64,000 nt of DNA, from assembly GCA_030765045.1 (NCBI GenBank), contig CM060961.1, positions 144,404,538 through 144,468,537 of the forward strand. The letters run 5' to 3'. Source of the DNA: Tenodera sinensis. Taxonomy: Eukaryota > Arthropoda > Insecta > Mantodea > Mantidae. The notes beneath the pieces are model-generated. The model worked only from the letters and a program-made list of their open reading frames with translations. It ran no database searches and was not told the DNA's origin. Of the stretch, positions 37,527 to 48,200 are shown piece by piece (the stretch's first letter is position 1; the number at the start of each line of letters is the position of its first letter). Made by a program: the position numbers and the translations under genes.

Positions 37527-39280
37527 ATGGCAGCAGCGGCACCACATGTTGCCGGGCCGAGTGCCAGCAGCAGACTGGGAGATTTTTTTTTTTTTTTTTT
37601 TGAGATAGCGGCGCGCCAGCGCCTATACTTATAGACTCCACCACCAGAGCCGCAGCAGCACAGATCCAGCCCTCCCCACCCACATTGGTGGACGAGATAG
37701 AACACGAAGCACGCATACTGGAGGAAGAGCAGAAGGCAAGATCCCATGCAAAACTAAAAAAGGAAGTGGAAGAGATTCAAACAGAAATAACCTACTATAC
37801 CGGAATACTATCAAATCTAGATGCAGACTCCATGAACTTTGGCAAATTTTCTCAGGACCTCGCGTACTGCTACAAAGAGTACGCCATAAAGAAGCGGGAA
37901 CTGGTGAAACAGAGCGAGGGGTGGAAGATAGCGGCACCCAAGAAGAAAAGAACAAGAGACAGCGGCAGCGACTCTGATGGCGAACGCCCCCAGTCCTCTA
38001 TTAACAAGAGGCAGCCACGACAATCCACACCGCCCCACCCCCTCGCTCTACGCAACTCGTTCACGCCACTGGAGGTAGCAGAACGCGAGGAGTCGGACTT
38101 CCCAGCACTTCCCCCACCCACACAGAATCCCATCACACAGTTCCACAAACCAAAAATCCCACCACACCAGAAGACCCCAGCAAAAACCCGCCCCTCTCCT
38201 CTCCCCCCTAAGCCAGTCCCCTCCACCTCAACAGCCACACCTACACCCCCGACGACCTCTACAGAAGAAAATCAAAAGCCACCCAGGATTATCATACCGG
38301 ACACAAAGCAGGCGGTAAAGGTACTACAACTACTAAGAAATAAACTTAACAATGGCTCATACAAACTACAAACAACAAGGGATTGCCTAAAGCTCTTCCT
38401 TCAGAGGAAACAAGATGCCGTCCCTACAATGCAGCTCCTGACTAACGCCGGTGTAGAGAGCTACAGCTTCACACCTAGAAGCGACCAGCCCCTTCGGTTT
38501 GTCATCAAACGCCTGCCTGCAGATCTGCAGGTAGCCTATATACAGGAGGACCTGGAGCAGAAGGGATACACCGGCGTCCAGGTACGACAAATGGTGTCCC
38601 GCGGCAGGCCTCTTCCAAACTTTCAGGTGAGTCTGGAAAGAACTACCGGAAACCAAAAGCTTTTACAGGAAAGAGAAGTGTGCCATATGATGGTCACCGT
38701 GGAGGTCTTAAAAACCTTCCAAAATATAACCCAATGTTTTAACTGCCAACAACTGGGCCACACATTCAAAATGTGCCACATGACCTCCCGGTGTGTCCTT
38801 TGCGGTGACCTCCACCGCCTAGCTGACTGCCCAAAAAAGGCCAAGGAAGACGCTGTACCCCACTGTGCGAACTGTGGGGAGGCGCATCCTGCCAGCTACA
38901 GGGGGTGCGAGACCTTCAAAATGGAACGTCATCGCCGCCAACTGGCCGCAGCAGCCAGGAACTCTCCTGGTACTCAACCAGGGCCACGCCCCATCCTCAA
39001 CCCGGCCCTGGTCCAAAAAGGCACCTCTTTCGCAGGAGCCGCCGGAGGACGAAATGCACTTGAGCAACCTCCAAATGGTCCCCCTCCACAACCCCAGCCC
39101 TCAGAGGCACCCACCAGTGACCTGGGAGGTTTGAAAGAAATTTTCAGCCTCTTTAAGGATTTAAACCTCCCAGTACTATTACCAAAGTTGCGGCCCATAA
39201 TCGCAAGATTAAAAAGCTGCAACGATACCATGGAGAAGCTGGAAGCCATCATATGTTTAGTCACCACTCTCTTCGAGTAA
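37527..39280 (+). pseudogene. Jk2-f ORF1, broken by a poly(T) insertion
   Basis: ATG 37527 (MAAAAPHVAGPSASS) matches the family start. At 37584-37606 an 18-T run plus a repeated GAGAT interrupts it and brings a TGA into frame; without those 23 nt the frame is continuous to 39280. Downstream, 531 codons are open from 37685: coiled coil (KLKKEVEEIQTEITYY), SEGWKIAAPKKKR, KQPRQ-like basic linker, KPPRIIIPD, the PRE_C2HC-like region and three knuckles, CFNCQQLGHTFKMC, CVLCGDLHRLADC and CANCGEAHPASYRGC. The stop at 39278-39280 directly abuts the ORF2 ATG. Confidence 0.85.
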
Positions 39281-41960
39281 ATGGCAACTTCAAGGGGAGG
39301 CATAACTTTAACGCGTGCACTCCTGTGGAATGCAGACGGCATCCACAGGAAGCAACATGAACTTGAAAACTACCTGCGGCGTAACAAAATTGATGTCGCA
39401 TTCATTTGCGAAACAAAATTACAACAAGAGCAGACTTTTAAGCTCCAGGGTTACCAAATCTTCCGGAACGACAGAATTGGCAGACGGGGGGAGGGACTGC
39501 TATTTTGCTCAGAAACACTGTTGCTCATGCTTCTGTCACGCTACCTGCAATGGTAGCGTTAGAGTGCACAGCACTTAAAACCCGTGTAAATAATCAAACG
39601 GTGATGCTGGTAGCGCTCTACCGGCCCCCCAACTCCTTAAATTTCATACCTGACCTCGAACAAATCCTCGCTTTAGAGGAGCACGTTATAATTGCAGGAG
39701 ATTTCAACGCCCGGCACCCCTGGTGGTTTTCACGCCGGGCAAACGCGGCTGGAAATCTCCTGGTTGAACTTATAACAGATAATGACGACTTAGAGGTGCA
39801 CATTCCCCCACACCCTACATTTTGGCACAGAACGGGGCACTTTGACCCCGAAATTTTGGACTTCGTACTGACAAAAAATGCGACACCTTTAATTAACTTT
39901 ACAGTGTATCACAGCCTGGACTCTGACCACCTTCCCGTGCATTTCGATATACAGGGTGGCATTCCAGCCGGTGCCTCTGGGCCTCGAAGGAGGGCTGAGA
40001 CCGACTGGAATAAGTTCACCATGGAAATGCACAGGATGGCGCAACCCAAGCTGTCATACTATAGCGAGGCAGACATAGATGTCGCCGTTGAAAACTTCAC
40101 TGCCTCGCTACACACAGCCAAGAGAAGCGCTACCACTTACACCACAAGACCACCCGGTTTTTGCACTTACCCAGAGGTAGAGCAACTCATTGCGCGGAGA
40201 CGACGTTTGACAAGACTATGGCGGTACACCCGCCAGCCTGAATATAAAGCGCTAGCAAAATGGCTACGCAACATCATTCGGCATCAAATTAAAATTAACA
40301 AAACTCAACAGTGGGAAAACAAAATGCTGAGTACCACCCATTCGGACTCTTCCTTGTGGAAATTATTAAAGGCATTTAAAGTCTCCACGAACGTCAACTC
40401 CGCAACTGAGGCGCTGCACACTCATGGCGGCCTGCACTTCTCCGAAGAGGAGAAAGCCGAGGTCTTCGCTGACTGTCTTGTAGATAGATTCAGCGAAAAC
40501 CCAGTTACCAACCGCGACATAGAACGGGAGGTACAGACATGGGTACAAACCTGGGTGGCGCAGAAGCAAGAGCAACAACTACCCCTCATAACACCGCAGG
40601 AAGTTTACAAGCTCATTAGGAAATTACCTAATGGGAAAGCTGCCGGCCCAGACAAAGTGACTAATGAGGAACTAAAGCATCTCCCGAGAAAAGCCCTGGT
40701 GCAACTGACTAAAATTTTTAACGCCTGTCTGCAGCAAGGCTATTTCCCCTCTACCTGGAAACGAGCCAAGGTAATTATGCTCCCAAAGCAAGGGAAAAGC
40801 ACCAGGCAACCGCAAAACTACCGCCCCATTAGTCTTTTGTCTACTATTGGTAAATTGCTAGAAAAACTTATACTTTTTCGACTTCAAAAACAAGTTTCGG
40901 CATCTCATGAACTTTCAAATTCACAGTTTGGTTTTCGAAAAGGACATTCTACTGACTTACAGCTTCTCAGACTAACTGATGATGTAACAGAGCAATTTAA
41001 CAATGGGGCTTCAACGTTGGGGCTATTTCTGGACGTAGAAGCCGCATTCGACCGGTGCTGGCACAATGGCCTTATTTACAAACTGCACCACAATTTCCCG
41101 GCTCTTCAAAATTACCTGTACTTGCTGCACAACTTTTTGGAAAAACTCAAGTTCTACGTCCAAGTGGGCCGCTCCTCCTCACGGGAGAGAGTAATGCGGG
41201 CTGGCGTCCCACAAGGGGCAATCATGTCACCCTTTCTGTATATATTATTCACTAACGATTTCCCAGTGGACGCCAGATGTAAGGTAGCCATGTATGCTGA
41301 CGACACTGCAATATACAATCACCATAGAAATCCACGTTTCGGCCTTGCAGAAATGCAACGTTATGTTAACAACTTCCTGTCATGGCAACATGACTGGAAA
41401 ATCAAAATTAATCCTAACAAATGCCAGCTGATCCATTTTTCTAAGCGGCATCACACTTTGGCAATGGACCTAACGGTCGGTGGTCAAGTATTGCACTGTC
41501 GTCGGCAAGTCAAATACTTAGGGGTTACCTTGGACCGCACAATGTGCTGGTCCTCCCACATAAAAAATAGCGCCAACAAAGGCAGACAGCGGCTAAAGTT
41601 ATGCGCCCCCATCTTTCGCAGTAAACAGCTGCAATTGAAGTCCAAACTCGTACTGTATAAAGCTTTTATCCTTTCGGTGGTTCTATACGCGTGTGTGGCC
41701 TGGGCAAACGCCTCAAAAACCGCCCTGAAAACTCTCCAAACCCTACAAAACCTGTCTCTCAGGAAAATCCTCTCTGCTCCCATCCTAACCACTAACCGAA
41801 CCCTTCACCAGGAAACCCAATCCTATCCATTCCCGAGGCAATAGCGAAAAGAGCCACTGTCGCGTGGGCGCGCATCAGAAACCATGACAATTACGTCATT
41901 GCCAATATTGGTAAAGGTGAGCCGAAGCATCGGAAGCACAACAGAATCAAGATGTTTTAG
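39281..41960 (+). pseudogene. Jk2-f ORF2: APE endonuclease plus RT, two frameshifts
   Basis: Starts ATGGCAACTTC right after the ORF1 TAA. A 1-nt deletion near 39486 (CAGACGGGGGG where intact copies have CAGACAGGGGGG) breaks the endonuclease. The frame resumes as 39505-41844 with GDFNARHPWW, SDHLPVHF, LFLDVEAAFDRCW, AGVPQGAIMSP and MYADDTAIYN. A second 1-nt deletion near 41819 shifts the last 47 codons; the family stop after RIKMF is at 41958-41960. Otherwise closely similar to the intact copies at 45774-48455 and 51423-54104. Confidence 0.88.
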
Positions 41961-42472
41961 ACGTTGTTCGGCTCACCGACTGATGTGCGTCCACGCAAAG
42001 AAGGGCCCTAGGCCGCACACACGCTACCTCAGAGGCCTGCATCCCAGGGAACCAGTCAGGAGCTGCAACCTGGTCCGCACAGGAAAACTGCGGAAAAAAC
42101 TGTAAATAAGTGAAGTGTACAGTGTAGTGAGTGTAAATATGTATATACGAGCGTGTGTGTGTGTGTGTGCGTGTGTGAGTGTGATGGGACATATGTGTGG
42201 TATGCCCAGGAGTGAATGAGCGAGTGGATGAGTGTATATAAACAAAAAAACGATAACAAAAAAGAGACAGATAAACATTGAACATACAAAATAAAACTGT
42301 TCTCGGTGGGCTAAAGCTGCCCACTGTATGGGTTTTCAAGAAAAAAACAGATAATGAATTAACTTGTAAAAAATGTAAATATTATAACTAATGTTAATTT
42401 GTGCCTGTAAGCCGGGCCCTTTTGTACCGGCACCAGGCAAATGTGTCTTCTTCAATAAATAAGTTAAGTTAA

Positions 42473-42562
42473 GTTCTCGTCCGATCACCGAAGCTAAGCA
42501 GCATTGGGCGTGGTAAGTACTTGGATGGGTGACCGCTGGGGAACACCACGTGCCGTTGGCAT
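42473..42562 (+). rRNA. 5S rRNA gene, nt 31-120 (split gene)
   Basis: Starts GTTCTCGTCCGATCACCG and ends GCCGTTGGCAT, followed by the same spacer as at 34639. Together with 37000-37026 it lacks nt 28-30 (CCG). Its terminal stem would pair perfectly with the 5' part, and the internal control region is intact, so the gene was probably functional before insertion. Confidence 0.9.
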
Positions 42563-42752
42563 TTCTCTTTTCATTTTGGTTTTGTTTTCTAAACACTTTC
42601 CTTCTTTCAAAATCCACCTTTTTCTACTCACCGGTTGGAACACCTTCACGAGGTTTCCTTACCTGTGGTAAACTGTGTAGGTGCCATCTTAATTTTACCA
42701 CTACTTCTGCTCTTCACCGTTAGAGATAGACAAAGCCATACTATGCAAAACA
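42563..42752 (+). other. 5S rDNA spacer after the split gene
   Basis: Near-identical to 34639-34828 (TTCATTTTGGTTTTGTTTTC, then ACTCACCGGTTGGAACACC). Interrupted at 42764 by Jk2-g and resumed at 54714. No gene. Confidence 0.85.
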
Positions 42753-42763
42753 TGTAGACTTTG
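42753..42763. repeat. Left target-site duplication of Jk2-g
   Basis: TGTAGACTTTG, repeated at 54714-54724 beyond the element's 3' tail. In the first 5S spacer (about 34829-34839) the sequence occurs once. The last bases also match the tail repeat, so the true duplication is 8-11 bp. Confidence 0.82.
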
Positions 42764-42925
42764 GGTTCAGTCAGTTCATGATTCGATTGACAGGAGGGAT
42801 GAGAAGCGTGAGTGACGAGAGCATCCAGAGTGACTAACCGGCAAGCGCAAGTTTCGAGAGCGCGGGAATCGGCCCGCCAGTGACCGGGAAGATCCACGGC
42901 CATCACCGTACATTGGAACTACACT

Positions 42926-43050
42926 TTCCCGATGTATTCCCGGGGGGAGAACAAAGTGTAGTTCCCAGCAAACGGCGGTTACGTTCCCGTAGTTATTCCT
43001 GGGAGGATTATTACGCATTCCCGAAGATATTCCCGGGAGGATTCAAAGTG
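42926..43050 (+). repeat. TTCCCG repeats in the Jk2-g 5' UTR
   Basis: Three copies beginning at 42926, 42984 and 43018, corresponding to those of Jk2-f. The second has TTCCTGGGA instead of TTCCCGGGA. The segments between the repeats are shorter than in Jk2-f while the repeat cores are conserved. Confidence 0.65.
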
Positions 43051-43445
43051 TGGATAATGAGTTCGTGTACATAGTGGTTTATTTCTTTTTGTGGAGTGTA
43101 CATTGATTTTTAAAGTGAAGTATAAATAGTGTTGTACATAGCAAGGAGTAATGTAAATTACTCAGTTTAAATAATCTTCGTTTTTCTCGTGTACATAATT
43201 TTTTTTTTCTACTTAATCAGTGTTGTAGCTTATGTACAGTGACAGTGACACAGTGTTTAGTGATAGTTTTTAGAGTTTAACATTGCGTGGGGTGCGCCTA
43301 GCGTTCCCCCGCGCCCAAGTGTAGAAAAAGCATGGCATCAGCGGCAGAACATGTTGCCGGGCCGAACGTTAGCGGCAGACTGAACGAGAGCGGAAATGAA
43401 ATGAAATGAAAAACGTTATTTGGGCATGTTGTAAAAACATGCCCT

Positions 43446-43475
43446 GGCTGTTTTAGGGATAGTCCCTCTTCAGCC
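43446..43475 (-). other. SL 3' stem-loop of GO2
   Basis: On the minus strand GGCTG-AAG-AGGGA-CTA-TCCCT-AAAA-CAGCC. It is equivalent to the stem-loops at 3103-3135, 7991-8020, 12511-12538 and 36717-36744. The inner stem varies in sequence between copies but stays paired. Probably the RNA structure recognised by an RT at the element's 3' end. Confidence 0.65.
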
Positions 43476-43808
43476 GCGTATTTAAATCTTTTGAAACTGG
43501 GTACGGGGCGGAGAGATCAATCTGGGGTGCGTAATAATAATTTTGATTTTGCGTGTTTGTAGGTGTGGTTGTGTGGGTTGGTGTGTTCGTCCCTGTGTGT
43601 GGGGTGATGGCTTCTGCCCTCCGAGAAAAAAAAAAATTGTGTTTTTGTTGTATTGTGTGGTTGTGTTTGTGTGTTGCTGCAACGGCTCTCGGTTAGTTTT
43701 TGTCTGTGTTGTGTGTTATGTGTTTTGTTATGTGTATGTCAGTGTGTTTTTATTTACTGTGTGCTTATGTTTTTTATGGGAATTGGTGTTGTCATTCGTG
43801 TGTCTTTG

Positions 43809-45125
43809 TTAGGTGTTTTCATTTATAAAGATAGCCAGCTGGTTGCCAACTCTCGTCGTGTTAATTGATTTTTTGAGTGTCTTTTGTGCTGTCTGAGTCA
43901 GGTTTTGTAGGAATCGTGCTCTGTGTGCGGGTGGAGTGATGTCATATATTGGTGGTATCAATGTGCTTAGTATTTGTGTGATTGTCGTATTTGTAATTTC
44001 TCGTATGTACTTTGTGATGTTCTTCTGTATATTTGTGAGTTGGTCTTGTAGGGATTTTATCTGTTGTTCGGATTGGGATATGACGTCTTGGAACGTGTTT
44101 ACTGTCTCGTGCTTCGACATGTGTCTTTTAGTTTCTGGGATCTTTGGAAAGTTTGTCTCGGGCCAGTCAGTCACGTGTGTTGGTTTGGGTGGTGTGGGGA
44201 TGTTGTGAGGGAAGATGTGGGTCTTGGCAGTGTGTTCAGGTTGTGTCGGGGGTTGTCTGGGATACATCGGGCATTTTATTTGCCCGGTGTAGTGCCCGTT
44301 CTGTCTGCAGGTGGAGCAGTAAGGGGTGTTGTGTCTGATGGGATGTGTGCATCGTCGCGTGTCAGAGTTGTGTCCACAGTGGAAGCAGATGGGTTTGTTG
44401 GTGCAGTTTTCCTCGTGATGTCCGTATGTCTGGCATTGTCTGCAAGGTACGTGTCGGTCTGTGTGCTTAGAAGGCTCCGCCCTGAAAATTTGTTTTTCAA
44501 TGACGGCGCCTTCCTTCAGTATTGTGTTGATGGTTGTGATGCATGTGCTGAATATTCGTACGAGTTGCGTCTGTCTGTTTTGGCTGATGATCCTGGATAC
44601 TCGTGTTATTTCTGGGTACGTCTCTTGAATGCTTTGTAGTATGTCATCGTCAGTTATGTCGTACGGTATTCCTTTAACTACAGCGGTCAGGGTTTTTCTT
44701 GGTCTGTTTGGTTCTGTGTCAGGGTTGGGTGTGGGTCGGTTTTGTGGTGGGGAGTTTGCGTAGTACGCAAACTTACCGAAGTTGTGAATGGGGATGGCCT
44801 GGGTGAAAGTCACTGCTTGCTGTTGGTTGCGGAAGGTCAGTGCGTAAGTGTTTTGTTGCAGTCTTTGAGCACGGTAGAGTGAGTCTGTGTTCTGTTGCGT
44901 CTTTGTCATCAAGCTCCTAACGAGCCATGTATTTTGTTTGTCTGGGTTGCTGTTAATGATGTAAATCGTGAAGTAGCCGTGAGGTGTGGGTGGTATGTAA
45001 GTCGTGCGTGGTGTCAGTAGTGTGTTAAGTCGGTTGCCAAGTTGTGTTGTGGATTCGATGCTGGTGTCTGAGTCATGGTCAATGTTGTCAGGAGCTTGAG
45101 GGGCTGAGCTACTATTGGAGCTCAT
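43809..45125 (-). CDS. GO2 gag-like protein
   Basis: 438 residues from ATG 45125 (MSSNSSSAPQAPDN). Order: an acidic Ser-rich start; a first region (HGYFTIYIINSN, possibly RRM-like); a second RRM-like region (TAVVKGIPYDITDDDILQSI, then TQLVRIFS); the Cys/His cluster CRQCQTYGHHEENC, CFHCGHNSDTRRC and CSTCRQNGHYTGQIKC followed by CPMYPR; and a Pro-rich linker with a C-terminal coiled coil (VISQSEQQIKSLQDQLTNIQ). The same domain order and knuckle spacing as the GO1 proteins but with low identity, so GO1 and GO2 gags are distant relatives. No lesion is visible. Presumed RNA-binding. Confidence 0.8.
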   Translation of the reverse strand: MSSNSSSAPQAPDNIDHDSDTSIESTTQLGNRLNTLLTPRTTYIPPTPHGYFTIYIINSNPDKQNTWLVRSLMTKTQQNTDSLYRAQRLQQNTYALTFRNQQQAVTFTQAIPIHNFGKFAYYANSPPQNRPTPNPDTEPNRPRKTLTAVVKGIPYDITDDDILQSIQETYPEITRVSRIISQNRQTQLVRIFSTCITTINTILKEGAVIEKQIFRAEPSKHTDRHVPCRQCQTYGHHEENCTNKPICFHCGHNSDTRRCTHPIRHNTPYCSTCRQNGHYTGQIKCPMYPRQPPTQPEHTAKTHIFPHNIPTPPKPTHVTDWPETNFPKIPETKRHMSKHETVNTFQDVISQSEQQIKSLQDQLTNIQKNITKYIREITNTTITQILSTLIPPIYDITPPAHRARFLQNLTQTAQKTLKKSINTTRVGNQLAIFINENT

Positions 45126-45251
45126 AGAGTGCGTGCGGTGATGTGTGTTTGTTGGTGTTGGTGTACGTGGAGGTGTTTGTGTTGGTGTTTGTAGAGTCTG
45201 TGTGTCATGTGTTTCTTCGTGATTTAGTTCTGCCTCGCTTGCTGATGAAGA

Positions 45252-45262
45252 TGGTGCATGTC
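45252..45262. repeat. Left target-site duplication of Jk2-h
   Basis: TGGTGCATGTC, identical to 49753-49763; 11 bp, the same maximum length as for Jk2-g. Confidence 0.88.
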
Positions 45263-48200
45263 TTTAAACTTTAAACTTATTTATTGAAGAAGACACATTT
45301 GCCTGGTGCCGGTACAAAAGGGCCCGGCTTACAGGCTCAAATTAACATTAATTATAATATTTACATTTTTACAAGTTAATTCATTATATGTTTTTTTCTT
45401 GAAAACCCATACAGTGGGCAGCTTTAGCCCACCGAGAACAGTTTTATTTTGTATGTTCAATGTTTATCTGTCTCTTTTTTTTATCGTTTTTTGTTTATAT
45501 ACACTCATCCACTCGCTCATTCACTCCTGGGCATACCACACATATGTCCCATCACACTCACACACGCACACACACACACACGCTCGTATATACATATTTA
45601 CACTCACTACACTGTACACTTCACTTATTTACAGTTTTTTCCGCAGTTTTCCTGTGCGGACCAGGTTGCAGCTCCTGACTGGTTCCCTGGGATGCAGGCC
45701 TCTGAGGTAGCGTGTGTGGGGCCTAGGGCCATTCTTTGCGTGGACGCACATCAGTCGGTGAGCCGAACGACGTCTAAAACATCTTAATTCTGTTGTGCTT
45801 CCGATGCTTCGGCTCACCTTTACCAATATTGGCAATGACGTAGTTGTCATGGTTTCTGATGCGCGCCCACGCGACAGTGGCTCTTTTCGCTATTGCCTCG
45901 GGAATGGATAGGATCTGGGTTTCCTGGTGAAGGGTTCGGTTAGTGGTTAGGATGGGAGCAGAGAGGATTTTCCTGAGAGAGAGGTTTTGGAGGGTTTGGA
46001 GAGTTTTCAGGGCGGTTTTTGAGGCGTTTGCCCAGGCCACACACGCGTATAGAACCACCGAGAGGATAAAAGCTTTATACAGTACGAGTTTGGACTTCAA
46101 TTGCAGCTGTTTACTGCGGAAGATGGGGGCGCATAACTTTAGCCGCTGTCTGCCTTTGTTGGCGCTATTTTTTATGTGGGAGGACCAGCACATTGTGCGG
46201 TCCAAGGTAACCCCTAAGTATTTGACTTGCCGACGACAGTGCAATACTTGACTACCGACCGTTAGGTCCATTGCCAAAGTGTGGTGCCGCTTAGAAAAAT
46301 GGATCAGCTGGCATTTGTCGGGGTTAATTTTGATTTTCCAGTCATGTTGCCATGAGAGGAAGTTGTTGACATACCGTTGCATTTCTGCAAGGCCGAAACG
46401 TGGATTTCTATGGTGGTTGTATATTGCAGTGTCGTCAGCATACATGGCTACCTTACATCTGGCGTCCACTGGGAAATCGTTAGTGAATAATATATACAGA
46501 AAGGGTGACATGATTGCCCCTTGTGGGACGCCAGCCCGCATTACTCTCTCCCGTGAGGAGGAGCGGCCCACTTGGACGTAGAACTTGCGTTTTTCCAGAA
46601 AATTGTGCAGCAAGTACAGGTAATTTTGAAGAGCCGGGAAATTGTGGTGCAGTTTGTAAATAAGGCCATTGTGCCAGCACCGGTCGAATGCGGCTTCTAC
46701 GTCCAGAAATAGCGCCAACGTTGAAGCCCCATTGTTAAATTGCTCTGTTACATCATCAGTTAGTCTGAGAAGCTGTAAGTCAGTAGAGTGTCCTTTTCGA
46801 AAACCAAACTGTGAATTTGAAAGTTCATGAGATGCCGAAACTTGTTTTTGAAGTCGAAAAAGTATAAGTTTTTCGAGCAATTTACCAATAGTAGACAAAA
46901 GACTAATGGGGCGGTAGTTTTGCGGTTGCCTGGTGCTTTTCCCTTGCTTTGGGAGCATAATTACCTTGGCTCGTTTCCAGGTAGAGGGGAAATAGCCTTG
47001 CTGCAGACAGGCGTTAAAAATTTTAGTCAGTTGCACCAGGGCTTTTCTCGGGAGATGCTTAAGTTCCTCATTAGTCACTTTGTCTGGGCCGGCAGCTTTC
47101 CCATTAGGTAATTTCCTAATGAGCTTGTAAACTTCCTGCGGTGTTATGAGGGGTAGTTGTTGCTCTTGCTTCTGCGCCACCCAGGTTTGTACCCAAGTCT
47201 GTACCTCCCGTTCTATATCGCGGTTGGTAACTGGATTTTCGCTGAATCTATCTTCAAGACAGTCAGCGAAGACCTCGGCTTTCTCCTCTTCGGAGAAGTG
47301 CAGGCCGCCTTGAGTGTGCAGCGCCTCAGTTGCGGAGTTGACGTTCGTGGAGACTTTAAATGCCTTTAATAATTTCCACAAGGAAGAGTCCGAATGGGTG
47401 GTACTCAGCATTTTGTTTTCCCACTGTTCAGTTTTGTTAATTTTAATTTGATGCCGAATGATGTTGCGTAGCCATTTTGCTAGCGCTTTATATTCAGGCT
47501 GGCGGGTGTACCGCCATAGTCTTGTCAAACGTCGTCTCCGCGCAATGAGTTGCTCTACCTCGGGGTACGTGCAAAAACCGGGTGGTCTTGTGGTGTAAGT
47601 GGTAGCGCTTCTCTTGGCTGTGTGTAGCGAGGCAGTGAAGTTTTCAACGGCGACATCTATGTCTGCCTCGCTATAGTATGACAGCTTGGGTTGCGCCATC
47701 CCGTGCATTTCCATGGTGAACTTATTCCAGTCGGTCTCGGCCCTCCTTCGAGGCCCAGAGGCACCGGCTGGAATGCCACCCTGTATATCGAAATGCACGG
47801 GAAGGTGGTCGGAGTCCAGGCTGTGATACACTGTAAAGTTAACTAAAGGTGTCGCATTTTTTGTCAGTACGAAGTCCAAAATTTCGGGGTCAAAGTGCCC
47901 CGTTCTGTGCCAAAATGTAGGGTCTGGGGGAAGGTGCACCTCTAAGTCGTCATTATCTGTTATAAGTTCAACCAGGAGATTTCCAGCCGCGTTTGCCCGG
48001 CGTGAAAACCACCAGGGGTGCCGGGCGTTGAAATCTCCTGCAATTATAACGTGCTCCTCTAAAGCGAGGATTTGTTCGAGGTCAGGTATGAAATTTAAGG
48101 AGTTGGGGGGCCGGTAGAGCGCTACCAGCATCACCGTTTGATTATTTACACGAGTTTTAAGTGCTGTGCACTCTAACGCTACCATTGCAGGTAGCGTGAC

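Larger units (their letters stand above)
37027..42472 (+). mobile_element. Jk2-f: full-length Jk2 element inserted in a 5S rRNA gene
   Basis: Runs from GAGCAGGCTGAGAG at 37027 to an AAGTT-repeat tail ending at 42472. Order: 5' UTR of about 500 nt with three TTCCCG-type repeats, ORF1 disrupted by a poly(T) insertion, ORF2 with two 1-nt deletions, and a 3' UTR with a TG/CG-type tract and the GCCTGTAAGCCGGGCCC end. The junctions show loss of 3 nt of the 5S sequence and no duplication. Confidence 0.9.
43393..45262 (-). mobile_element. GO2: second type of gag-only element
   Basis: Minus-strand element within Jk2-g ORF1. The 3' end lies at the TTTCA-repeat tail (43394-43411 on the plus strand), preceded by the hairpin GGGCATG...CATGCCC (43422-43444) and the SL-type stem-loop (43446-43475), like SL-c. 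The gag ORF is 43809-45125, and a 5' UTR of about 145 nt continues to 49764-49771 beyond the Jk2-h insertion. AGCGG at both edges is the probable target duplication. There is no RT or endonuclease. The coding strand is A/C-rich and G-poor like SL-c. Confidence 0.78.

Noticed and set aside
41884..42105. Short ORF after Jk2 ORF2, seen again at 35705, 45629, 54037 and 56619 (ending GKLRKKL or similar)
   Set aside because: It overlaps the ORF2 end in another frame and continues into the 3' UTR. It is broken in Jk2-c and changes freely in Jk2-g, so conservation reflects recent copies, not a third ORF.
42130..42240. TG/CA microsatellite-like tract in Jk2 3' UTRs (also 45545, 56530, 16790) as a possible CRISPR-like or satellite array
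   Set aside because: A simple dinucleotide tract within a 3' UTR. No spacer-repeat organisation.
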